From Collinsella stercoris DSM 13279 (GTDB taxonomy: Bacteria; Actinomycetota; Coriobacteriia; Coriobacteriales; Coriobacteriaceae), in contig NZ_CP085935.1 in NCBI RefSeq assembly GCF_020735465.1, forward strand, positions 2,046,001 through 2,110,000: a stretch of 64,000 nt of DNA, written 5' to 3'. Numbering within the stretch: the first letter of the stretch is position 1; the number at the start of each line of letters is the position of its first letter. The notes under the pieces were generated by a model that searched no databases, was not told the DNA's origin, and worked only from the letters and a program-made list of their open reading frames with translations. Of the stretch, positions 48,410 through 61,543 are shown piece after piece. A program made the position numbers and the translations under genes.

Positions 48410-49951
48410 ATGGCGCGTTTGGTCATTGGGCAAAAACACGGATCCGATGCCGAGCAGCCTTCGACGCGCGCGAGCTGGAACACGCCGCACCCAACACCGC
48501 GCACCGGCATGAGCTACGGCGGTCGCATGGCGCTTTCGTTCGCCATGACCTCGCTGGTCACCGTGATCATCTTGGCCTGCGTGGTCACGGTGGTGTGGGG
48601 CGGTGCGTTCTCGGACTACACGCGCGCCAATGTTGAGGAGATCGCCCAGGTCGCCGCGGAAAAACTTGCCGAGGGGTACGAGCGCGAGGGCGAGTGGAAC
48701 GTCGATGACATCAAGGACATTGCCGAGTCCAGCGCGCTGTCCGACGATATCGGCATGCAGGTGACGGACACCTCCGGCGTCATCATGTATGACGACACGT
48801 GGCCGGCGGCTGCCATGGCGAGCGGCGCCGGCGGGTCTGGGGCGCGCAAGGACAGCCATAGCCCGGTGTCAAAGGCTCCAACCGACCCCGAATCGGCGGT
48901 GGTCACCCCCATCGTGAACAGCGAGGGGGAGGGTATTGGCCAGGTGCGCCTATGGGTGCTGGGCAGCGATGCCCTGCTCACCAAGGCCGACACCGCGTTT
49001 AGGGAGCGCACCTTCAACGCCATGGGGCTCGCCGCGTTCATCGCGGTTCTCATGGCCGTCGTCATCGGCTTTCTCGTCTCGCGCATGTTCACCTATCCGG
49101 TGCGCACCATCACCAACACCGCCCGCCGCATCCGAGAGGGTGACCTCTCCGCCCGCACCAACATGCGCGGCGATGACGAGATCGACCAGCTCGGCGAAAC
49201 GTTTGACGAGATGGCGGCGAGCCTCGAGCGCGATCTCAAGCGCGAGCGCCGGTTGACGTCGGACGTGGCGCACGAGCTGCGCACACCGCTCATGGCCATG
49301 CAGGCAACGGTCGAGGCGATGCAGGACGGCGTGTACCCCACGGACGCCGAGCACCTCGAGACCGTGGCTGCCGAGACGCGCCGCCTCGCGCGCCTGGTGC
49401 AGCAAACGCTCGACCTGTCGCGCTTGGAAAACCATACGGCGCCGTTGCGCCTCGATCAGGTCGATATGGTGCAACTCACGCAGACCATCGTGAATAACCA
49501 GCATCAGCTGTTCCACAACAAGGGCCTGCATCTGCGCTTTGTGGACGAGATGGAGGGTCGCTCGGCGGTGATCATCTGCGACGCCGACATGATTACGCAG
49601 TGCATCATCAACCTCATGAGCAACGCCATGCGCTACACGCCCGAGGACGGCTGGGTGGTCGTCTCCGTGCACGGGGACCGTAAGCACGTGATGGTCACGG
49701 TGTCGGATACGGGCATCGGCATCGCCAAGGATGACCTCGCGCGGATATTCGGCAGGTTTTGGCGGGCGGACGCGAGCCGTGCCCGTGAGGCCGGTGGCCT
49801 GGGCGTGGGCCTTGCCGTGACCAAGCAGATCGTCGAGCGTCACCACGGCTTCATTGCGGTGGAGAGCGAACTTGAAAAGGGTACGACTTTTACGATTCAT
49901 CTACCGCGTGAGCTGGAAGAAGGGTCGCCATCCACTACAATGAAGTATTAG
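48410..49951 (+). CDS. Two-component sensor histidine kinase
   Basis: A 513-residue membrane kinase. Transmembrane helices are at ~41-65 and ~203-226, enclosing an extracellular sensor region of ~135 residues. A HAMP domain (~227-280), HisKA with His288 (SDVAHELRTPL), N box (NLMSNAMRYTPEDG), G1 (VSDTGIGIAKDDLARIFGRFWR) and G2 (GGLGVGLAV) follow. It would phosphorylate the regulator encoded upstream. The signal is not evident. AGGAGGGGATGACGC precedes the ATG. Confidence 0.95.
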   Translation: MARLVIGQKHGSDAEQPSTRASWNTPHPTPRTGMSYGGRMALSFAMTSLVTVIILACVVTVVWGGAFSDYTRANVEEIAQVAAEKLAEGYEREGEWNVDDIKDIAESSALSDDIGMQVTDTSGVIMYDDTWPAAAMASGAGGSGARKDSHSPVSKAPTDPESAVVTPIVNSEGEGIGQVRLWVLGSDALLTKADTAFRERTFNAMGLAAFIAVLMAVVIGFLVSRMFTYPVRTITNTARRIREGDLSARTNMRGDDEIDQLGETFDEMAASLERDLKRERRLTSDVAHELRTPLMAMQATVEAMQDGVYPTDAEHLETVAAETRRLARLVQQTLDLSRLENHTAPLRLDQVDMVQLTQTIVNNQHQLFHNKGLHLRFVDEMEGRSAVIICDADMITQCIINLMSNAMRYTPEDGWVVVSVHGDRKHVMVTVSDTGIGIAKDDLARIFGRFWRADASRAREAGGLGVGLAVTKQIVERHHGFIAVESELEKGTTFTIHLPRELEEGSPSTTMKY

Positions 49952-49957
49952 CTGTGC

Positions 49958-50004
49958 CATGGCGGTGAAGGAGCGCCTGCGAGGAGCGTTGCCGTTCCGC
50001 CATG
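49958..50004 (+). terminator. Hairpin between the kinase gene and purC
   Basis: catggcgg (49958-49965) pairs exactly with ccgccatg (49997-50004); no T-run follows, so it may be a processing or weak termination structure. Confidence 0.4.
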
Positions 50005-50069
50005 AATCGGGCAATGTGCCGGGTGAACCCCGCGCCCGCCCACACCGTTCACGTTAGGAGTTGACGCGT

Positions 50070-50954
50070 ATGACCACGATGGAACGCCGCCCCGATTCTC
50101 GAGGCAAGGTCCGCGACATCTACGACGCCGGCGACAACCTGCTCATGGTTGCCTCCGACCGCATCTCGGCCTTTGACTATATCCTGCCGGACGAGATCCC
50201 CTACAAGGGTGAGGTGCTCAATCGCATCTCCGCGTTCTGGTTCAACAAGTTCGCCGATTTGGTCCCCAACCATATGGTGACCATCGATTCCGCCGATTTC
50301 CCCGCCGAGTTCGCCGATTACGGCGATTATCTCTCGGGCCGCACCATGCTGGTCAAGAAGGCCGAGCCCATCATGATCGAGTGCATCGTGCGCGGGTACC
50401 TCACCGGCTCCGGCAAGAAGACCTACGATGCCGACGGCACCGTGTGCGGCATCAAGCTGCCCGAGGGCCTCACCGAGGCATCCAAGCTGCCCGAGCCGCT
50501 GTTCACCCCCTCCACCAAGGCGGCCATCGGCGACCACGATGAGAACATCTCCTACGAGCGCTGCGTCGAGCTCGTGGGCGAGGAGATCGCGTCTCAGATT
50601 CGCGACCTCTCCCTCACGATCTACAAGGCCGCCGCTGAGTATGCCGCCACGCGTGGCATCATCATCGCCGACACCAAGTTCGAGTTTGGCGTCATCGACG
50701 GCAAGGTGACGCTCATCGACGAGTGCCTGACCCCCGATTCCAGCCGTTTTTGGCCTGCTGACTCCTATGAGGAGGGCAAGGTCCAGCCCAGCTACGACAA
50801 GCAGTACGTCCGCGACTGGCTCAAGGCCAACTGGGATTTCACCGGCGATGCGCCCCAGCTTCCCGCCGAGGTCATCGAGGGCACGTCCGCCCGCTACCGC
50901 GAGGCGTACGAGATCATCACGGGCGAGGCGTTCGTCCCGATGAAGAACGAATAG
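50070..50954 (+). CDS. purC: Phosphoribosylaminoimidazole-succinocarboxamide synthase
   Basis: A 294-residue SAICAR synthetase: RGKVRDIYDAGDNLLMVASDRISAFDYILPDEIPYKGEVLNRISAFWF, VRGYLTGSGKK..., GIKLPEGLTEASKLPEPLFTPSTKA, IIADTKFEFGVIDGKVTLIDECLTPDSSRFWP. It joins aspartate to CAIR in purine synthesis and works in the same pathway as purB at the end of the window. The ATG at 50070 has TAGGAG at good spacing; the TTG at 50061 is too close to it. Confidence 0.97.
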   Translation: MTTMERRPDSRGKVRDIYDAGDNLLMVASDRISAFDYILPDEIPYKGEVLNRISAFWFNKFADLVPNHMVTIDSADFPAEFADYGDYLSGRTMLVKKAEPIMIECIVRGYLTGSGKKTYDADGTVCGIKLPEGLTEASKLPEPLFTPSTKAAIGDHDENISYERCVELVGEEIASQIRDLSLTIYKAAAEYAATRGIIIADTKFEFGVIDGKVTLIDECLTPDSSRFWPADSYEEGKVQPSYDKQYVRDWLKANWDFTGDAPQLPAEVIEGTSARYREAYEIITGEAFVPMKNE

Positions 50955-50976
50955 GTAATTGAAGGAGATCGAGTAA

Positions 50977-51564
50977 GTGAGCACCCGTAGCGTCCAGAAC
51001 AAGCGTACCCAGGAAAAGATGCAGGGCGAGAGCCGTGGCGGCATGGCCCGCAAGTCCGCCTCTTCCGCCAAGCCGGCCCGCGCCGCGGCGAGTTCGGTCC
51101 GCGTTGTCCCCGCATCCGCCAAGGCAAAGCGTGCGGCCGCCGAGCGCGGGGAGGATCTTTCCAACCTGTCCAAGGAGGAAAAGAAGGCCCGCAAGGCGGA
51201 GCTTCGCCGTCAGGAGGACCTGATCTACACGGCGGCGAACGCCCTGCTCAAGGAGAATGAGGACTACACGCGTCTGCGTCGCATCTGGTGGGTGCTGCTG
51301 GGCGTCGGTATCGCCGCCCTCGTCGGCACATGGGTGCTGCTCGCGGTCTTTGGGTCCGATGCGGGCAACTCCTCGTTCGCCCAGACGGGTCAGCTGGTGC
51401 TCATCATCGCCGCGTACGCTGCGATCATCATCGCGTTCATCTTCGACTTCGTGAAGATCCGCCCCATCCGCAATGCGTGCCGCGCGACGGCGTCTGGTCT
51501 GAGCGATGCCAAGCTCGACGAGGTCATCGCTCGTTCGATGCAGGATAAGAAGTCCAAAAAGTAG
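50977..51564 (+). CDS. Hypothetical membrane protein with basic N-terminus
   Basis: A 195-residue protein. The first ~75 residues are Lys/Arg/Ala/Ser-rich and disordered, with a helical charged stretch (NLSKEEKKARKAELRRQED). Two transmembrane helices follow (~107-126 and ~137-158) and a cytoplasmic tail. No family recognised. GTG start at 50977 with AAGGAGATCG upstream; it is 22 bases from purC and possibly cotranscribed. Confidence 0.68.
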   Translation: MSTRSVQNKRTQEKMQGESRGGMARKSASSAKPARAAASSVRVVPASAKAKRAAAERGEDLSNLSKEEKKARKAELRRQEDLIYTAANALLKENEDYTRLRRIWWVLLGVGIAALVGTWVLLAVFGSDAGNSSFAQTGQLVLIIAAYAAIIIAFIFDFVKIRPIRNACRATASGLSDAKLDEVIARSMQDKKSKK

Positions 51565-51608
51565 GGGCCTCCATCGGTAGGTCTCCTTCGCGCACCGCAT
51601 GCGCGCAC

Positions 51609-51690
51609 GGGCGCATCCATGGTGCTCGCGATTCCCTTGGCACATTCTGCGCCAAGGTGCGAACGCGAGGTTCACAGCATGGGTGCGCCC
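51609..51690. repeat. Long imperfect hairpin between two genes
   Basis: gggcgcatccatg (51609-51621) pairs with catgggtgcgccc (51678-51690, one mismatch) and inner segments (ctcgcg/cgcgag; cttggc/gccaag) continue the stem. It lies 38 bases before the aminopeptidase start and is followed by CTTTC, so it could be a terminator or a leader structure. Confidence 0.5.
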
Positions 51691-51728
51691 TTTCATCTCG
51701 ATATATCCGTCCAAATGAAAGGACCTCA

Positions 51729-53009
51729 ATGTTCAAAGCGGAGCTTACCGTCGAGGAGGCACGTTCGGGCATGGTCAACCTGCAGCCCAAGCTCGAGCGA
51801 TATGCCGATCTCATCGTGCGAAAAGGCGTGCACGTCAAACCCGGCCAGGAAGTGGTGGTTCAGGCGCCCGTCGAGGTGGCCGCTTTCGTGCGCATCGTTG
51901 TCGCGCGCGCTTACGCCGCCGGTGCAGGTCACGTGACGGTGATTTGGGGCGACGACGCCATCACGCGCCTGACGTACGAGAACGTCGAGGCGTCTTGGTT
52001 TGAGACCGTTCCCGCATGGCAGCGCGAGCAGCTCGATTCCCTTGCCGAGGCGGGGGCGTGCTTCATCTTTATCGAGGGCGCTGATCCCGAGGCGCTCAAG
52101 GGCATCGATCCCGCCAAGCCCGCCGCCGCCTCCAAAGCCCGCAACACGCAGTGCAAGAGCTATCGTCACGGCATGGACTTCAACATCAATCCCTGGTGCA
52201 TCGCCGGAGCGCCCGTTGCCGCGTGGGCGCGGCAGGTGTACCCGGGCGTCGACGACGAGATCGCGGTGTACCGTCTATGGTGCGCGATTCTCTCCGTAGC
52301 CCGCGCGGATGGCGAGGACCCGGAGTCCGCATGGGAGCTGCACAACGCGACGTTCGAGAAGAACCTGCGCTTCCTCAACGACCGTCACTTCGACCGCCTG
52401 CACTACACGTCGTCCAACGGCACCGACTTGTGGGTCGGCCTCACCGACAAGCACGTGTGGGAGGGCGGGTCGAGCGAGACCCCCGATGGTCATGCGTTCT
52501 TCCCCAACATCCCCACGGAAGAGGTATTCACGTCGCCGCATTGCGAGCGCGTGGACGGTGTGGTGCACTCCGCTTTGCCGCTGGTGCGCCACGGCAACAA
52601 GATCGACCGGTTCTGGCTTCGTTTTGAGGGCGGCAGCGTGGTCGATTTTGATGCCGAGGTCGGTCGCGACACGCTTGCGAGCATCCTGGACACCGATGAG
52701 GGCGCCCGCCGCTTGGGTGAGGTGGCGCTCATCTCCAAGAACACGCCGATTCGCGAGACCGAGACGCTGTTCTACGACACGCTCTACGACGAGAACGCGA
52801 GCTGCCACTTGGCGTTGGGGTCGGGCTTCCCCGAGTGCTATGAGGGTGGCTACGACATGTCGCAGGAGGAGCTGCGCGCATGTGGCCTCAACAAGAGCGG
52901 CACCCACGTTGACTTCATGATCGGCGCTGACGACCTGGACATCACGGGCGTCACGGCGGACGGCGAGGAGATTCCGGTGTTCGTGAACGGTCAGTGGACT
53001 TGGGAGTAG
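51729..53009 (+). CDS. M29-family metallo-aminopeptidase
   Basis: A 426-residue thermophilic-type aminopeptidase (AmpS/PepS). The N-terminal part is LERYADLIVRKGVHVKPGQEVVVQAPVEVAAFVRIVVARAYAAGAGHVTVIW. Metal-site regions include GTDLWVGLTDKHVWEGGSS, FFPNIPTEEVFTSPHCERVDGVVHS, CHLALGSGFPECYEGG and SGTHVDFMIGADDLDITGVTADGEEIPVF. It removes N-terminal residues from peptides in the cytoplasm. The ATG at 51729 has AAAGGACC upstream. Confidence 0.95.
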   Translation: MFKAELTVEEARSGMVNLQPKLERYADLIVRKGVHVKPGQEVVVQAPVEVAAFVRIVVARAYAAGAGHVTVIWGDDAITRLTYENVEASWFETVPAWQREQLDSLAEAGACFIFIEGADPEALKGIDPAKPAAASKARNTQCKSYRHGMDFNINPWCIAGAPVAAWARQVYPGVDDEIAVYRLWCAILSVARADGEDPESAWELHNATFEKNLRFLNDRHFDRLHYTSSNGTDLWVGLTDKHVWEGGSSETPDGHAFFPNIPTEEVFTSPHCERVDGVVHSALPLVRHGNKIDRFWLRFEGGSVVDFDAEVGRDTLASILDTDEGARRLGEVALISKNTPIRETETLFYDTLYDENASCHLALGSGFPECYEGGYDMSQEELRACGLNKSGTHVDFMIGADDLDITGVTADGEEIPVFVNGQWTWE

Positions 53010-53354
53010 GGTGCTCCGTCGTTTTGACGCATGGCGAGCGCGCCGATGCGGGAGGTTCGAGGCAGGCAGATTGACGATGTGCGTTTGTTCGGCGGGCAGG
53101 TTGCCCCTCAGTTGCTGAGCGAGCGTGTGGATCTCGCATCTCCTTTCGTGCGGTGATGTGATCCTGCCTGCGCACCCAGTGCCGTGCGCTGCGGACTCGA
53201 TGAGATGAGGATGGTTCGGTGGTCCAGGGCTTCGACGCTCGGGGCGCACGTGCTCGTTTTCGTGCATCTGTGCTACATCGAAGATGCAGCGCGCGGTCTT
53301 CTCGACCGCGCGCCCGCGCCCGCCTTCGTCTATCCGTGCTACAATACCGCACGC
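53010..53354. other. Intergenic region upstream of tRNA-Lys
   Basis: 345 bases without a supported gene. A GC-rich hairpin (gcgcgcggtcttctcgaccgcgcgc, near 53288-53314) may terminate upstream transcription, and TACAAT (53340-53345) is a good -10 for tRNA-Lys. Confidence 0.45.
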
Positions 53355-53430
53355 GGGTCATTAGCTCAGCTGGCAGAGCAGGGGACTTTTAATCCCAAGG
53401 CCCAGGGTTCGAACCCCTGATGACCCACCA
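53355..53430 (+). tRNA. tRNA-Lys (anticodon TTT)
   Basis: A 76-base cloverleaf with encoded CCA: acceptor GGGTCAT pairs with ATGACCC, anticodon loop CTTTTAA (TTT), T arm GGGTTCGAACCCC. It is preceded by TACAAT and followed by a hairpin/T-run at about 53441-53474. Confidence 0.96.
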
Positions 53431-53450
53431 TAGAGCGAGAGCGCGAGGAG

Positions 53451-53619
53451 CAGCGATGCCCCTCGCGTTTTTGTTTACCCTGCGGGGCCATGTTGCCCTG
53501 GAACAGGTCGCCCATGTCAGCGATGCCCCCGCGTTTTTGTTTGCCCCGCGAGAGGTGATATGCGTTCGTGTGACCGCAAGGGGTCAGCGATGCCCTCGCG
53601 TTTTGTTTGCCCCGCGGGG
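53451..53619. repeat. Three regularly spaced repeats after tRNA-Lys
   Basis: A unit of cagcgatgccc-c/t-cgcgtttt, then tgttt-g/a-ccc-c/t-gcgg, about 33-37 bases, occurs at 53451, 53518 and 53585, exactly 67 bases apart. The intervening sequences differ. The first unit forms the T-rich side of the tRNA-Lys terminator. Confidence 0.7.
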
Positions 53620-53706
53620 ATTCGAACCCTGCTCGGGGGCGCGGAGCCGAGGAAACGCGATGGCGTTTTCCAGTGCAGCGCGCCAGGCGCGTTAAGCGCC
53701 GCAGCC
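53616..53706. repeat. tRNA-associated repeat, copy 1 (T-arm-like with GAGGAAACG hairpin)
   Basis: Begins with a T-arm-like ggggattcgaaccc and contains gaggaaacg...cgttttccag followed by an arm of GCGC repeats. The same order is found at 61395-61486 after tRNA-Gly. Confidence 0.6.
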
Positions 53707-53710
53707 AGAA

Positions 53711-53843
53711 ATGTGCGAAAACAGCCGTTTGAAAAAGCTCCGTTTGTTTCAAACCATTGGTAAAGCACATTACCAGGCCCATTTTTGTGCGTAATTGGCC
53801 GTTTGAAATAAACGATTTGTTTCAAACGGCTGTTTTCGCACAT
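53711..53843. repeat. Intergenic palindromic element with 24-bp perfect arms
   Basis: 53711-53734 and 53820-53843 are exact inverted complements (starting atgtgcgaaaacagccg). The 85-base middle includes further TTTCAAAC/GTTTGAAA motifs and short inverted pairs. No open frame is convincing. It may be a mobile or extragenic repeat upstream of carA. Confidence 0.7.
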
Positions 53844-53947
53844 CCCCGCATTTTCGGGCCGGTCGCGCACATGGCGCTTGGTGAGGAGTCCGCCTGTGTG
53901 CCACAGATTATCGTCATGAATTGTGTATAAACATTACCAATATGTAT

Positions 53948-53964
53948 CGAATACTGCATATTCG
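53948..53964. promoter_or_regulatory. Palindrome upstream of carA, ARG-box-like
   Basis: CGAATACTGCATATTCG, a 6-bp inverted repeat with GAAT/ATTC ends like arginine-repressor boxes, 94 bases before the carA start. Arginine control of carbamoyl-phosphate synthesis is common, so ArgR binding is possible. Confidence 0.4.
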
Positions 53965-54057
53965 CGTCTGAAAACACATTATGGAAGAAGGACGCGTACA
54001 ATACCGAGGAACCATACGGCCTTTAAGCCGGTACCGAGAGACCGAGAAGGAGACGAG

Positions 54058-55473
<1,416 letters not shown>

Positions 55474-55627
55474 GTTTCCAAGTCCCTGCGGCTTGCCCAG
55501 GCACCGCACCTTGCCGCTCAATCGTCGGGCGCCGCACGCTAGGCGTGCGCCCTCCTCTTTCGTGGCAATCTGCGGCACCTGGACAACCTGTCTACGTGGT
55601 TGAGTTTTATATTTGAGAGGGAAAAGC

Positions 55628-58903
<3,276 letters not shown>

Positions 58904-59139
58904 AGACGAGCCGCGCGCGGTCGAGCACCGTGAGGCTGCGTTTGAGAATGCGGGGGCAGCTGCTTGCAAGAGCGGCGCCCCCGCCCGCCAAATGCGGCGG
59001 CCCTTGCCTGTCCAAGCATTCTGGCACCTGTTCCCGCTGCCTCAAATCGCGCAGCGTGCAGGTCTTGAGCGGTGATGTGGTTGTAATCTAACGAACGATG
59101 CCGACGGAACGCGCTGCTGAGATTCGCAGAGGAGACTGC

Positions 59140-60048
59140 GTGAACCTGAGCCAACTTTCATATTTGGTAGAGACGGTGCGATGCGGAAGCTTCTCCGCCG
59201 CAGCCTCCCATTTGTATGTGACGCCCCAAACGATCTCCAAATCTCTTGGGGATCTGGAGTCTGAACTCGGCGTTACGCTTTTCGGGCGAAATGGCCGCAG
59301 GCTGACAATAACGGATGACGCCCGCCTACTGGCAGAAAAGGCGGAGAGCGTGCTTGCGTGCGTGTCTGATATGGAGGGACTGGCGTCCCGGCTTCGTGTC
59401 GGCTCAACTGACACGCCGCGTAGTGTGTCAATCGCCGTTGCGTCCTCTCCGCTTCGCGGAACTCTCGTGCCAGACGATTTGCTCAGCCGCTTTTTCGCAA
59501 ACAATCTCGGTATCGAGGTAGCCATAAGAAGAAACGGCAGCGAGTCCTGTCTGACGGCGGCACAACAGGGTCTCGTTGATGCAGCGATAACGCTTGGAAG
59601 AACAACGCGCGAGGGTCTGCTTTGGACGCAAATCTGCCCTTTTGTATTTGGTGTCACCATGTCATCCGGTCATCCTCTCGCGGGACGCGAACGCGTTGGC
59701 ATCGCCGAAGTCGCTAAGTTTCCTGTGGCGACGCCAATGGATTTTCGCTGTGCGTATCGCATTATCGAGCATCAGTTTGAGGCGAACCATGTTGAACCTA
59801 CGTATGTCGATGTTGCTCCAACGGTGGAGGCGCATCGTGCATTCTTGGATGATGGTGGTGTGCTATTCACAGGTCGAACGCCTGACCTCTCCGGCCTCTA
59901 TCCCGACGCGTTGACAAAACGGCTTATGAGGGATGACGGGATTTCAATACCGCTATGTTTAATCTACCGTAAGGATAACGATAACCCCGCAATCCCCCTG
60001 CTTCAACGCGAGCTGCTTCTTACGACGGCGTTGCGCAAAAATATGTAG
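59140..60048 (+). CDS. LysR-family transcriptional regulator
   Basis: A 302-residue regulator. The N-terminal helix-turn-helix is clear (LSYLVETVRCGSFSAAASHLYVTPQTISKSLGDLESELGVTLFGRNGRRLTITDDARLLAEKAESVL). A substrate-binding-like effector domain follows (~95-300). Codon use is less GC-rich than the neighbouring carB, hinting at transfer. The GTG start at 59140 with AGAGGAG upstream was preferred to an earlier ATG at 59098. Target genes are unknown; it stands alone in the forward orientation. Confidence 0.9.
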   Translation: MNLSQLSYLVETVRCGSFSAAASHLYVTPQTISKSLGDLESELGVTLFGRNGRRLTITDDARLLAEKAESVLACVSDMEGLASRLRVGSTDTPRSVSIAVASSPLRGTLVPDDLLSRFFANNLGIEVAIRRNGSESCLTAAQQGLVDAAITLGRTTREGLLWTQICPFVFGVTMSSGHPLAGRERVGIAEVAKFPVATPMDFRCAYRIIEHQFEANHVEPTYVDVAPTVEAHRAFLDDGGVLFTGRTPDLSGLYPDALTKRLMRDDGISIPLCLIYRKDNDNPAIPLLQRELLLTTALRKNM

Positions 60049-60236
60049 AACCCCGTCTTTTGCCGCTTCGCTTAGTCGGTTTGATTGGGCCTATCTGTGA
60101 AGGGCGCCCAAGCGTCTCTTTCAACGTTTCGTTTTGCTTGAGCGCAACAATTGAAAAGAGATCAACGTCTGCCGGGCTAGGATGAGGTTGAGAGTGCACC
60201 ACATTTTGGGGTGCTGCGTGTGAGGGCGGAGGATTT

Positions 60237-60917
60237 ATGTCTGGTCTGAAAGCTGTTTTGTTTGACATGGACGGCGTGATTGTTGATACGGAGCTTGAAG
60301 ACTTCAAGGCGCAAGTTGCGTTTGTAAAGAAGATCAACGAGGAAAACGGTCGCTCGTCCGAGGGTCTCGACTTCAAGTTGCTTTTGGGAAAGTCTTACGC
60401 CTTGCTTCTCGACCAGCTTTATGCCCTTACCTACGGCATGGTGGATGCTGAGGAGCTTTGGGCGCGCTTCCTCGCGTTCGATGCGGAGTGGAATCGCCAT
60501 TCCGACGTATCGCTACTCTATCGTCCAGAAACCGAAGAAGTCTTGTCCGTAGCAAAAGCATTTGCCCTCAAAACCGCTGTTGTCTCATCTTCGCCGCAGG
60601 AACGCATCGAGGAGGTTCTCAATGCGTGCGGTATTCGTGATGAATTCGATCTAATCGTTAGCGGCGCGCTTCTTGAGAGGAGCAAGCCAGATCCGACCAT
60701 ATATCGCAACGCCCTTGCGGATCTGTCTCTTGCGCCTGAGGAGTGCGTGGCGATTGAAGATTCGACATGCGGCATCGAGGCTGCTCTTGCCGCCGGTATT
60801 CCCGTTATTGCATATGAAGAGGTGAGGGTTCCCATTGATCAGACGGCTGCAACATGGATGGCGCGCGGTCTTTCCGAGGCGGCTTCGATTATTCGGTCAC
60901 TTGCGGCCAATGGATGA
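60237..60917 (+). CDS. HAD-superfamily hydrolase (beta-phosphoglucomutase-like)
   Basis: A 226-residue HAD protein. Motif I is LFDMDGVIVDTE (with the catalytic Asp residues 10 and 12), motif II VVSSSP, motif III KPDPTIY and motif IV ECVAIEDSTCGIEAALAAG. A helical cap domain lies between I and II (~20-90). It is a phosphatase or phosphomutase of unknown substrate. GCGGAGGA precedes the ATG at 60237. It has low-GC codons like the LysR gene upstream. Confidence 0.92.
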   Translation: MSGLKAVLFDMDGVIVDTELEDFKAQVAFVKKINEENGRSSEGLDFKLLLGKSYALLLDQLYALTYGMVDAEELWARFLAFDAEWNRHSDVSLLYRPETEEVLSVAKAFALKTAVVSSSPQERIEEVLNACGIRDEFDLIVSGALLERSKPDPTIYRNALADLSLAPEECVAIEDSTCGIEAALAAGIPVIAYEEVRVPIDQTAATWMARGLSEAASIIRSLAANG

Positions 60918-61121
60918 CTTAGAAGTTCCATAGTCGTCTTGACCGGGGCATAGTTCATGGTGGAGGAATTCTCGAAGTTTCTCGATAGCGGCGGAAACGT
61001 CTTCGTCCATGGTGTTGTAATCGTTGAGATTATCAGGCTGGTTTGAATACCAAATCTGCGTTCCGCCCTGGTCATTGGTGCGAAGATATGGCATGTGTGG
61101 CATGCTTCTACTGTTCTTCAT
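60897..61121 (-). CDS. Hypothetical small protein (74 aa)
   Basis: MKNSRSMPHMPYLRTNDQGGTQIWYSNQPDNLNDYNTMDEDVSAAIEKLREFLHHELCPGQDD: not a shadow of another gene, with natural amino acid composition. A GGGGG lies before the ATG at 61121 on the minus strand. It overlaps the end of the HAD gene by 21 bases. No family recognised; could be a remnant of a longer gene. Confidence 0.42.
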   Translation of the reverse strand: MKNSRSMPHMPYLRTNDQGGTQIWYSNQPDNLNDYNTMDEDVSAAIEKLREFLHHELCPGQDDYGTSKSSIGRK

Positions 61122-61262
61122 ACTGTGCCCCCAGTGTCGAGCGAGCTGATGCACCACTCACGTGCGGCTTATGTGCGAAGCGCAAATCGTGCTCCCTCAA
61201 TTGTACGCGTGTCTGAATGCGGTTTCCCATGCAGACGGATACATGGTAGAATCTCTTGCCAT

Positions 61263-61337
61263 GCGGGTATCGCCAAGTGGTAAGGCATCAGCTTCCCAAG
61301 CTGACATTCGCGGGTTCGAGTCCCGTTACCCGCTCCA
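61263..61337 (+). tRNA. tRNA-Gly (anticodon CCC)
   Basis: A 75-base cloverleaf with encoded CCA: acceptor GCGGGTA pairs with TACCCGC, anticodon stem TCAGC/GCTGA with loop TTCCCAA (CCC), T arm GGGTTCGAGTCCC. TAGAAT at 61247-61252 is a candidate -10. A hairpin terminator follows (61350-61382). Confidence 0.95.
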
Positions 61338-61543
61338 GTGAGAGCCAGAGAGCCCGGTGCCGTCGCGGTACCGGGCTCTTTTCATGTTTGTGCCGGGGCT
61401 CGAACCCATTAGGGTCGCGAGGCTGAGGAAACGGCGAAAGCCGTTTTCCAGCGAGCGTGCGAGGGCGCGCAGCGCCCGGAGCTGCGGACGCCGCAGGCGG
61501 ACGCGAGTCCCGTTACCCGCTCCAGCGAGAGCTAGAGAGCCCG
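61317..61543. repeat. Duplicated 3' end of tRNA-Gly
   Basis: The last 21 bases of the tRNA (61317-61337) recur exactly at 61504-61524, and the following 19 bases (gtgagagccagagagcccg and gcgagagctagagagcccg) match with two differences. Each copy is followed by its own hairpin terminator. Copies are 187 bases apart. Confidence 0.8.
61395..61486. repeat. tRNA-associated repeat, copy 2
   Basis: Begins ggggctcgaaccc (T-arm-like), contains gaggaaacggc-gaaa-gccgttttccag (hairpin) and GCGC-rich arms, in the same order as 53616-53706 after tRNA-Lys. Confidence 0.6.

Noticed and set aside
53366..53870. Minus-strand frames over the tRNA-Lys downstream repeats
   Set aside because: They arise from the periodic repeat units and antisense tRNA; no ribosome binding site or family resemblance.
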